Assembly: GCF_025398735.1 (NCBI RefSeq)
Contig: NZ_CP104694.1
Location: 124,001-188,000, forward strand
DNA length: 64,000 bases
Origin: Tahibacter amnicola
GTDB lineage: Bacteria; Pseudomonadota; Gammaproteobacteria; Xanthomonadales; Rhodanobacteraceae
Direction of reading: 5' to 3'
Position numbers and translations under genes: made by a program. The notes below the pieces were generated by a model. That model was not told the DNA's origin and did no database searches. It saw only the letters and a list, made by a program, of their open reading frames with translations. Below are positions 49,601 to 54,980 of the stretch, piece by piece. Within the stretch, counting starts at the first letter, position 1. Every line of letters begins with the position of its first letter.

Positions 49601-50843
49601 CGGCGGCGGTGACGCTCTGGGTCAGGATGCCGCGTTCGCGGCTGAGGATGCGGACCTGCACGCCCTCGCGCAGCACGGTGCCGCCCACGTCATAGACGAC
49701 GCCCTCGATCTGGCCCACGGGCTGCAACGTGAGGGTTACAGCCTGGGTCTGGCCGATCGCCAGCTTGCCGACGGCGGCGCCGATCAGGCGGGTCGCCGGA
49801 TCGCGCGTGGAAACCGTGAAATCACCGGCCGGCACCGCGGTGAAACTGGTCACGCCCTGGGCCGACGTCGCCTGGGTGCGCACGTCGCGGTTGCCGCCCA
49901 GCGCCGTGAAGGTGACCTGGGCATCGGCCACCGGCGCGTCGGTCGGCCCGACGACGGTGACGTTGACGGTGCCCTGTCCGTTCAGGCGCAGAGTGACGTC
50001 GGCTGTCTGCCCCTCGTTCTCGATGCGCGCCGAACCCAGCGCGCGATCACCCGTGGCTGGATCGATTGCCGAAATCAGGAAATTGCCCGCGCTGACATCG
50101 TCCAGCGAAAAGGCGCCGGAGAGATTCGTGACCGCCGTACCGCCCTGCTCCATCGGCTGCAGACGCAGCACCGAGACCTGCGCGCCGGCGACAGTCGTGC
50201 CGTCAGCGCGCTGCACCTGGCCGGTCAGCCGGCCGCGCGGTCCGAGGATGTACATGAAGGTGGACGACACGCCGCCTTCGGTGACCGCTCCCGCGACCAC
50301 GCGGGCGGAGGATCCGCTGGCAAACTGGGGATAGATCCGGATCAGGCCATCGTCAGTCACCGTGGCCATCAGGGCATTGGACACCGAATACACGGTGCCG
50401 GCGCTGCGCAGGGTCGCATCGTGCGAAGAGCCGTCAGCGCCGACCGCCATCAGCTTCAGCTGGGAAGTGTCGCCGGTCGTCAGATAGCGCGTCGGGGCCG
50501 ACAAGGTCGCCGCGATCGGCACCGGATCAATATGACCAAAGGTGATGGGGCCCAGCTCGATCGTCGCCGGCTGGAACGGGTTGGTGAACCCGGCCTCGCT
50601 CTGCCCGACCGACCCATCCGAACAGGTGACGCGGGCGCGGATGGCGCCCAGGTTCCCGGGAATGCCGAAGACGGTATAGGTGCCGTCCGGCGCTAACGGC
50701 GCGTTGCGGTTGCCCGCCGTGACGACGCACGAGGCACCGGCCGGCGGGACGCCGACGGACTGTGCGGTGGCAGAAACGGCCGAAATGGCCAGCACGATCC
50801 CGGCGAATGCGCGAAGCATCCGCCGCCCAAGAGTGTTAGTCAT
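37692..50843 (-). CDS. Giant secreted repetitive beta-sandwich protein (~4,383 aa)
   Basis: ATG 50843 (MTNTLGRRMLRAFAG, AGGG 8 bases upstream) gives a signal peptide ending near ATAQS; the frame stays open for 13.1 kb. Most of the protein is a string of ~70-95-residue carboxypeptidase-regulatory/Cna-B-like domains of pattern GxVxxxxGxPVxGAxV...TDAxGxYxxxxxPxGxYxxxA. Four copies of another ~240-residue module (about residues 1110-1370, 1845-2085, 2617-2848 and the C-terminus 4145-4383) interrupt them. Its hallmarks are YDAN near the start, TRRIYxPRxGxFxRYxEV, SSGD, VPAGGxVxLMHF and LPPExLxxLTxxExxxxxNFxVP. The first three are each followed by a domain with HPLF. There are few Cys, no LPXTG and no barrel, so it is released or held non-covalently. 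Likely an adhesin or matrix scaffold; function inferred only. Confidence 0.9.
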   Translation of the reverse strand: MTNTLGRRMLRAFAGIVLAISAVSATAQSVGVPPAGASCVVTAGNRNAPLAPDGTYTVFGIPGNLGAIRARVTCSDGSVGQSEAGFTNPFQPATIELGPITFGHIDPVPIAATLSAPTRYLTTGDTSQLKLMAVGADGSSHDATLRSAGTVYSVSNALMATVTDDGLIRIYPQFASGSSARVVAGAVTEGGVSSTFMYILGPRGRLTGQVQRADGTTVAGAQVSVLRLQPMEQGGTAVTNLSGAFSLDDVSAGNFLISAIDPATGDRALGSARIENEGQTADVTLRLNGQGTVNVTVVGPTDAPVADAQVTFTALGGNRDVRTQATSAQGVTSFTAVPAGDFTVSTRDPATRLIGAAVGKLAIGQTQAVTLTLQPVGQIEGVVYDVGGTVLREGVQVRILSRERGILTQSVTAADGAFRFDTLPISDGPFTLDAFVDGRLRARVPGIVISQPNQTVPRNIILGPVGTVTGYVKDPAGAVYANARVTMQSLVGLRLTFDARTDTTGKFVLPAVPVGDFELTAVTPEGRSGRARGVVQNDGDTVPLDVILADNTLVGTVYQRDGQTPVGAGITVYLAPRSRGVHYSYEPLYSPTPGSGILRTTTDENGRFGFRVPAPDTYYVQAEQALERGRSQVVIVNLDPSQPLESRVVFLAKGTVNGTVRDSAGAIQADVPVKVITRGAFDAERTVQTDAQGRYAIDGVFVGDISVVAVNPTTHLAGTNSGRLNNEGESIMLDVRLAASGTVRGRVIQRDGGAVSGATRVSLQANGVAFATREFDAGESYVFELVPMGNVVVAAEAIETGDKGVATTRLATAGETRNLDVRLVGQGELRVHLVDAQSAPVAGARVTVSTSSPFPTSTEVTSDANGNAVFPRVFAGDYSISASKPAPVGALSGSASGTLLPGDVKSVEITLQALPIGRVRGKVLRPDGVTPVGAGMVVRMLPEPFANAFVTVTDANGDYSFNSVEAGSYTVDAVNFYNPLACPAIDRVRGRATAVTVSATEPEAVANIQLIGQGRVFGQVTNAQGQPMAGIEVRMTNPDPVYGANVTCNRRTTYDRITDAQGNYRIDDAPPGNFTITAENATRTLRAEAADRVDSDGDVVEVNMVLVDSAVTMPQTYYDANGFPFDITGNGAIGNGHLGIFGAPAPDNAGMRLSIIGSNDAEVPFTNGNGTIGRVSQNGQMVEVDDATPSGLFVTRRIYTPRAGYFTRYIEVLRNDSDQPITVKVRVRSHHRSSNANPRVVDSSDGDQVLSVSNAAAPDRWVVVDDQQDADPFATGSIAATGHLFDGTGAAQRVSSAGYELIGPTGRLSYTWSDITVPAGGQVSLMHFAFNQLDRQAAREAAMRLSQLPPEAIDDLTTDERQAIANFAVPETSSVAPLPNLDAGKVSGRVLSGDGTTPVPGARVQFKSLHPLFTRHRFATTNPDGAFEYRSTLDGTINNYVIPVYAFELIATHPRSGAATALTPGDFDAGQVHEQQDLIFVSKGNVRGIVKRHNGSPLDGARVRLCRLDDRFTCTDQLPNPDNYAQSAEGGRYLMTGITPRDYFLFADFPHPQGSGGGRAILGRATATVTAGDTWTQDVFMEETGSISGIVRDSDGQVVVNARVELHMGANGNGGVQRATVTDTAGRYRLYDLPLGPHRVVARDAISHAEGWADASVSVDVDTPANITLRGFGAITVNVQYARGGAAAGAPVYVPGYGTARTDTNGVARFQVAQGTYEITAAHPEFSGSVLHGHGTVNVTQSGQPVEITLTLGPAGTVHGKIVRPDGSTLAGGFPFTVTQIRGTGGGSRSGNTTNTGNFRVGGLPVGGYVFTAYDAQQDRFADAEFSIESDGEEVELNLTLLDNRIALPATLHDANRFVFDVQKSGQLATGSGVFSNGGVTLSINDQAYTGDSSARLEATRRQFAITQPTLVAGLNVTRRIYVPRGAHFARYLEVFDNPSAAPITVDVSLATQFAGGGVLTTSSGDTAVTAADQWVIVDDTVDDDIAIDPDQMAPVTHVFASASGATAPPDSVNVVTNAGKPVLTQRWNALVVPAGGRVTLMHFVAQQINRRGIRAAAERLVALPPEVLTDLTGAEAATVRNFPVPADLSSPIEPLPSLTASVRGVAYEGDVRTPVLRASVTVQSDHPLFNRVWGMNGDPNPWCPRGTPVGTLVSVATVAGGTQNPPPLGSFVLQGQLTAADSIALPEGVDITLTAQRARPCYGYYAGHPFTRYPSRVVNVPVTATQNVIYDTGIITGRAVGDGNHSITSGRVYRSIDDPDAYEPVYVPIASDATFVYAGLPAGEYDFLFDTRAPNPTLNDGGLRGSRAAVRVTVGDIWTADIDVQPTGTLDGAVITSNAEPSRNARLTLRGAAEGQVYDQCATGCSPAALPKHKGKRVVEREVLTDSLGRYRFVAVPQGEYMLTAVDPVSGGRRTVPVTIGATPVTVPVTLLAVGSANVTVTRAGGAPMIDAYVYLTPGTDPEEVAGRTDVDGRVTVANIPEGSYRLRVRDPRYPNAAGMDRTVTGSIAAGGQQDAHTIRLMAAAKLAVTVVDGENGGVAVAGATVAIEDALGRRDIGVTNAQGRITADPVVEGSYTVRATIRQGNLTREAQASGTVAAPDDLQTRPVTLDLRRSLVALPVSFYDANRSYYDTDEDAGGAALPRLEISGVAFTGAATAVQSLGERQVTVHQETPLAGLDVTRMVYVPRNGYFARYVEILENRGTNPITVGVTLETSANGRRVVDTSSGDDQINAAGTPSDIWLSLSGAMGEEIHTQSLVPWASGARLAAPELGYHYDSSLGTNVAVARWPSVTVPAGQRVALLHFAANQLSANGARASAERLRQLPPEALEGLDVSLLDAVANFAVPADGQSTLPPLPALTGEISGRVLEGDGTTLVENASVEVHSRHPLFGYRYRSEAGLYTDATGVYRLAGVLRDDSQSIAIPVDAPVELRAYHPRSGVIAVAEATFDAGTTSATRDLVFAGGTIRGTVIGAFRYNPPYAGSVEAYVGSQRRSSALINPDGSYVIGGLDPGSYRLEVAFAIQYGSTFEAEVASVTVNAGQSTTQVVTLPANGAVSGRLTTGTGAALPNQWVELAGSGVTRAGFTDGQGNYLLSAVPAGTYTVSTTDPRSGSRVSAPVTVTASQTASRDLAMPGLGTVTITTRYARGAIAPNVSLWATSPTIDGRLYLGTTNGNGTLTVQLAVGPYQIHARHPESSAESVTDGAVQNDGELGSLTAILKASALLRVRVVDADAGNTPIADANVRYRPSGTAEWRGYVDTGTDGWGQFPAMPEGSYELRVETPQLLIGTGTVAIRPADDAQTVEQTIAISAENSVASELSFYTESHLYAVTASAGDHLGVRINSAPVGNSQARCNIQVDVYSPFGSIIARGYAYTGDPVNLIGDLANISATNSGAYVIAVTSRDFGCYDSGYRLRTTRNGAVSPPGAYPNAGSVHGRVLRPDSVTPQPGVKVRLRTQTSPVLHVQRISAADGSFAFDNVPSTSVRLTALEEPGVNGQVQLTGAVSPGTTWQQDLILPAYTTVNLRALRVDGAPFTQSVSYGVTNAQGHYLSSSTNEEGRATFTYVSNLPGVIMLRDPNDWQSTGEAVVQPADGQTLDIAIRIGPTVVEGHVYDAAQVPVPDAYVRIERPETGESLASAQITDAQGAFRFERLPGGANARLRVSDPVTDVMVNETVTLVTGQTTTRDLRFPARGAVHGKVRHDWGDGISGVEIVARYVNDSASGATTNRNAESAADGSYRIENLPSGVAITLIAQVHAQDGEHTATAEVTLAEGNLDRLADLVFDIAGGTVTSRVRVADEAETWNYCVHELVSDTGAYEVSRYLRCDHTARFHGLPAGPATLSVYDQGQGARPAGETRGGSANNLIGRRSVTVTSDHAEHIVFDISVVKGTVRHADGEAASYPSVTLTDSQGQTYDAQTSWQGSYRLEDVPPGPFELRAQDNDSGMTVTATGTLTDVQTPVVMDLTFAPTSGVRGTVTDAGGQPVPHATTIASHVDAGFERHAQTDSNGQYTLNRLPLGQVVVTATAPESQNVVSDVITLTTLGQTQTLNLQLGQPGAITGVVKNAQGDTVPNACVRLWSTAPSASYDYRYFFGYTDAQGRYTFPEVTPGPVALQAPCWEEPTGVIDTLSVPGGTTTQDVQAGNAALLPIYLQDTIAGYTIQVHGDASIFAMAETGGSHPFDDLTLRLEVDGRRFPSAPAARQLQGGRELQQVPASLSGLRVGRRTFVPTQFGLVRQLDSFTNEGASDVTVTVRLVGRYADPQGVLAVTPDTNGGRYAVQRAHDPAAADARGAAGYVMSSADGLAPTSRHFASGDPDVSWGWTVTVPAGQTVSFLSVVVVRGPQGAGDVQNVAEQVAAQSLPGLFDGLSTAEKASIRNFTVTH
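37695..38410 (-). repeat. Giant protein: interrupting module, C-terminal copy
   Basis: Begins LLPIYLQDTIAGYTIQV, with core RRTFVPTQFGLVRQLDSFTN and VTVPAGQTVSFLSVVVV, and ends LFDGLSTAEKASIRNFTVTH at the stop codon. The protein therefore ends exactly at the module boundary. Confidence 0.7.
40570..40905 (-). repeat. Giant protein: module position with a replaced body (PPC-like)
   Basis: At about residue 3314, where a fourth module would be expected, the head strand is still recognisable (ELSFYTESHLYAV against PVSFYDANRSYYD). The body is a different, shorter beta-sandwich with two Cys (RCNIQVDV, RDFGCYDSGYRL) that resembles bacterial pre-peptidase C-terminal domains. Confidence 0.5.
42298..42995 (-). 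repeat. Giant protein: interrupting module copy 3
   Basis: Begins VALPVSFYDANRSYYD, with core TRMVYVPRNGYFARYVEILE and end LPPEALEGLDVSLLDAVANF. It is followed by a sandwich containing SRHPLFGY. Confidence 0.75.
44585..45310 (-). repeat. Giant protein: interrupting module copy 2
   Basis: Begins IALPATLHDANRFVFD, with core TRRIYVPRGAHFARYLEVFD and end LPPEVLTDLTGAEAATVRNF. It is followed by a sandwich containing SDHPLFNR. Confidence 0.75.
46735..47515 (-). repeat. Giant protein: interrupting module copy 1
   Basis: Begins at VTMPQTYYDANGFPFD, with core TRRIYTPRAGYFTRYIEVLR and end LPPEAIDDLTTDERQAIANF. The similarity to the other copies is at protein level, not as tandem DNA. Confidence 0.75.
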
Positions 50844-51192
50844 CTGCAGCCCTGGTGGCGCCCCAAACGCCACATGAAATTGTCGCCGCCAGCCCTGCTT
50901 ACCCGTCGGGTCGAGGCATGGCGGACCTGACTTCCCTACAAAAGCATAACGTTTTAGCCGGCGCCCACGACCCGCAGAGACGGTGTTGAGACAATCTGCA
51001 ACAGGATCCAGGAGGCCCGAAAGCGGCGCCGTTCACGGATTCACCGCTATTTCTCCGTTGCACCATCGCCATTTGCGAACTGGATCGCGCCGCGCCGGCC
51101 ATCCACCCGTTACCACCAATCGACGCGCGCAGACGCACCACGCGGTCCCATCGACACCGCTTCGTGTAGTGGTTACGGAAATTGGCGCCGGG
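50844..51192. other. Non-coding region upstream of the giant gene
   Basis: No credible gene is seen in these 349 bases. They separate frmB from the giant gene on the same strand and must hold the promoter of the 22.5-kb run. A TATGCT on the minus strand near 50945 is a possible -10, without a good -35. No sigma-54 element, c-di-GMP riboswitch or strong terminator was found. Confidence 0.5.
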
Positions 51193-52029
51193 TCAGCTCA
51201 TGGCCGCGGCGTGCCAGGCAATGTGCTCGCCGATGAAGCTGGCAATGAAGTAGTAGCTGTGGTCGTAACCGGCGTGGCGGCGCAGATCGAGGGGGTATCC
51301 GGCAGCACGACAGGCCGCTTCGAGGCGTTCGGGCTGGAGCTGGGTCTGCAGGAACTCATCCGCGTCGCCCTGGTCGACCCGGAGCGGCAGGCGCGCCGTC
51401 GCCAGGCGCACCTGCTCGCAGGCGTCCCAGGCCCGCCATGCGACGCGGTCAGCGCCGAGGTAAGCGGTCAGTGCCTTCTGGCCCCAGGGCACTTCGGAGG
51501 GCGCGACGATGGGGGAAAAGGCAGAGACTGATGCGTACCTGTCCGGCCGGCGCAAGGCGATCACCAGGGCGCCATGGCCGCCCATGGAATGACCGAAGAT
51601 GCCGCGGCGCCCACTCGACGAAACGGACGACTCCACCACTTGCGGCAGTTCATCGACGATGTAGTCGAACATGCAGTAGTGCGACGACCACGGTGCCTGC
51701 GTGGCATTGACATAAAAGCCGGCGCCCTGGCCGAGGTCATAGGCGGGGTCATCGGGCACGGCGGCACCGCGGGGGCTGGTGTCGGGCGCGACAAGAATCA
51801 CCCCGTGTTCAGCCGCGTAACGCTGCGCGCCCGCCTTGGTGATGAAGTTCTGCTCGGTGCAGGTCAGGCCGGAAAGCCAGTACAGCACCGGGCAGGGGCG
51901 TTCCGACGCTTGCGGCGGAAGGTAGACGCCAAAACGCATGGTGCAATCAAGAACGGCCGAGCGGTGCTCGCGCACTTCCTGCCACCCATCGAAGCAACGC
52001 TGGCGCGACAGGACCGACGTGGTTGTCAT
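51193..52029 (-). CDS. frmB: S-formylglutathione hydrolase
   Basis: FrmB/FghA hydrolyses S-formylglutathione to formate and glutathione, the second step of formaldehyde detoxification. The 278-residue alpha/beta hydrolase (esterase D family) shows the nucleophile motif GHSMGGHGALV near residue 150, the conserved LSGLTCTEQNF near residue 54 and a C-terminal His in GYDHSYYFIASFI. It follows frmA by 11 bp in one operon. Confidence 0.96.
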   Translation of the reverse strand: MTTTSVLSRQRCFDGWQEVREHRSAVLDCTMRFGVYLPPQASERPCPVLYWLSGLTCTEQNFITKAGAQRYAAEHGVILVAPDTSPRGAAVPDDPAYDLGQGAGFYVNATQAPWSSHYCMFDYIVDELPQVVESSVSSSGRRGIFGHSMGGHGALVIALRRPDRYASVSAFSPIVAPSEVPWGQKALTAYLGADRVAWRAWDACEQVRLATARLPLRVDQGDADEFLQTQLQPERLEAACRAAGYPLDLRRHAGYDHSYYFIASFIGEHIAWHAAAMS

Positions 52030-52040
52030 GATCGCGCGAC

Positions 52041-53177
<1,137 letters not shown>

Positions 53178-53282
53178 TCACGGCAATCGCGCGAACCATC
53201 CGCCGATCATAATCAGTCCCTTCCCCACAGGGTACCGTCACACCGGAACCGGCGTCCGTCCGTTCCATCCACGGGAGCTATT

Positions 53283-54059
53283 GTGTTTGACATCCGCACC
53301 ACCGACCTGACGCGACTGAACTCGCTGACCAAATACCCGTCGATCCCGACCTACCACGCACTCGACCCCCGCAACGGCGGACTGCTGCCCGAAACGGTGC
53401 CGTTTGACGGGCCCGTCGTGCTGACCGAGAAGGTCGACGGCACCAACACGCGCCTGATCAGCCTGCCGGATGGCAGCTACCTGCTCGGTAGCCGCGAGGA
53501 ACTGCTCTACGCGCGCGGCGACCTGATCGGCAATCCGGCGCTGGGCATCGTCGAGGCGCTCAAGCCTTTCGCCGAACGCCTGCGCCATCCGCACACGGCC
53601 GATGCCGTGACCGTGCTCTTCGTCGAACTCTACGGCGGGAAGATCACGGCCGCGAGCAAGCACTACACGACGGACCAGTCGGTGGCCTACCGCCTCTTCG
53701 ACGTGGCGGTCATCGCCGATTACGCGCAGCTCCTCGTGCGCGACACGCGCGAGATTTCCAGCTGGCGCGACAGCGGCGGCCAGGTGTTCCTCGAGGAAAC
53801 CGCGCTCGTCGCCACGGCAGACGCACTGGGACTTCAGCTGACGCCGCGTATCGGCACGCTCGACGGCAGCGCCATGCCAAAGGATATTGAGGCTGCGCAC
53901 GCCTTTCTCGGCGAACACATCGCTCGCAGCCTGAGTACCCTGGATGCGGCCGCCAGCGGCAAGCCCGAAGGGCTGGTGGTGCGCACGCCGGACAGGCGCG
54001 CCATCGCGAAGATGCGCTTTGAGGATTACGAGCACACGTTGCGGCGGCGAAAGGGCTGA
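53283..54059 (+). CDS. Standalone RNA ligase (Rnl2-like nucleotidyltransferase)
   Basis: A GTG start with GGGAG 7 bases upstream gives 258 residues. The protein has the nucleotidyltransferase motifs of ATP-dependent RNA ligases: motif I EKVDGTN with the adenylated Lys50, motif III-like VLFVELYGG, motif IV EGLVVRT and motif V AIAKMRFEDY. No extra C-terminal domain is present. Such proteins join or repair RNA ends; the cellular substrate in bacteria is mostly unknown. It is divergent from frmA and appears monocistronic. Confidence 0.85.
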   Translation: MFDIRTTDLTRLNSLTKYPSIPTYHALDPRNGGLLPETVPFDGPVVLTEKVDGTNTRLISLPDGSYLLGSREELLYARGDLIGNPALGIVEALKPFAERLRHPHTADAVTVLFVELYGGKITAASKHYTTDQSVAYRLFDVAVIADYAQLLVRDTREISSWRDSGGQVFLEETALVATADALGLQLTPRIGTLDGSAMPKDIEAAHAFLGEHIARSLSTLDAAASGKPEGLVVRTPDRRAIAKMRFEDYEHTLRRRKG

Positions 54060-54387
54060 TCCGTCCGCCACGGTCACCGTTTTTCCTTTTACTACATAGC
54101 ACCGCTGTATACGGAATCGTGGGATGGAAGCCCACGATGCCCCGCATCGCGATGCGCCATCGGATCGGCCACCCTGCCACGCGATAGTGTGTTGGCAACC
54201 GCTTTCCGCGCACCGTGTCGTATGGACGTCGCGGCAGGCCATGCCACGGCGTGTAATCGCGGTTACACAATCCTCCCCTAGCCTGCGCGGCCGATGGGGT
54301 ACGCAGCGCATCTGCCTGCGCCGCCCCGCTTTCAAATCCCGATAGCACCGCCAGCGCCGGGCCGCGCCGGCGTAGCGGAGCCATTCC
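54060..54387. other. Non-coding region between RNA ligase and secreted-protein genes
   Basis: No gene is seen. A weak terminator ACGG (54070-54073)/CCGT (54077-54080) with a following T tract ends the RNA ligase unit. The rest should contain the promoter of the next two genes, including the palindrome at 54251-54268. Confidence 0.5.
54251..54268. promoter_or_regulatory. Operator-like palindrome
   Basis: GTGTAA (54251-54256) and TTACAC (54263-54268) form a perfect inverted repeat with a 6-base spacer, about 120 bases before the next gene. The size and symmetry fit a dimeric repressor or activator site. TTACAC may also act as a -35 with TAGCCT ten bases later being too close, so the promoter itself is uncertain. 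Confidence 0.4.
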
Positions 54388-54942
54388 ATGTTTCACACCG
54401 CAGCAGCGTTCGCCCTCTGGGCCACCGCGTCCCTGGGCCTTTCCGATGCTACGCTTTCTGTACCAAAAGCCTTCGCGGTCAGCGTACCCGCCAGCGCCGC
54501 ACCGCGCGGTGTGAGCGACCTGAAGTTCCAGGACATCTTCCAGCGTCCCGTCGGCCCGGCCGGCCTGGCGCTGACCGACACCGTACGCGCGCTCGATGGC
54601 AAGCGCGTCCGCATGGTCGGCTACATGGTCAAGGGGGCAGCGAGCAGCCCGGGCCTGTTCCTGTTGTCACCGCTGCCGGTCATGGCCGGCGAGGAAGACG
54701 AAGGTCTCGCCGACGACGTGCCCGCCACCACCGTGGCCGTCGTCCTGCCCAATGCCGTCGACGTGCCCTATTTCGCCGGCCTGATCCAGGTCACCGGCAC
54801 GCTGCGCCTGGCGCCCCGCGAGGATGCGCGCAGCAGCCGGATCCTCAACCTTTCGCTGGAGCTGGACGAGAAGCTGGCGCGCCAGCTGACCCGCCTGGCG
54901 CGCAGGCACCCCCCGTCGCCGTCCACGCACGCCCACCCGTAA
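54388..54942 (+). CDS. Secreted hypothetical protein, possibly OB-fold
   Basis: This 184-residue protein has an N-terminal signal-like segment (FHTAAAFALWATASLGLS). The core (VRALDGKRVRMVGYMVKGAA, LFLLSPLP, VTGTLRL) resembles the DUF3299 type of periplasmic OB-fold proteins, although the usual Cys/His-rich CxHxPPP part is absent. A Pro/His-rich tail ends the protein. It lies 38 bp before the alkaline phosphatase gene and is probably co-transcribed with it. Confidence 0.7.
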   Translation: MFHTAAAFALWATASLGLSDATLSVPKAFAVSVPASAAPRGVSDLKFQDIFQRPVGPAGLALTDTVRALDGKRVRMVGYMVKGAASSPGLFLLSPLPVMAGEEDEGLADDVPATTVAVVLPNAVDVPYFAGLIQVTGTLRLAPREDARSSRILNLSLELDEKLARQLTRLARRHPPSPSTHAHP

Positions 54943-54980
54943 CGTCGTTTCGCCGCCCTCTGACTCCCATGGAGATGTTC

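Noticed and set aside
37692-50843. Tandem DNA repeats in the giant gene
   Set aside because: The periodicity is at protein level only; no long identical DNA repeats were seen.
50844-51192. Cyclic di-GMP or other riboswitch before the giant gene
   Set aside because: No conserved aptamer core was found, and no leader terminator precedes the start codon.
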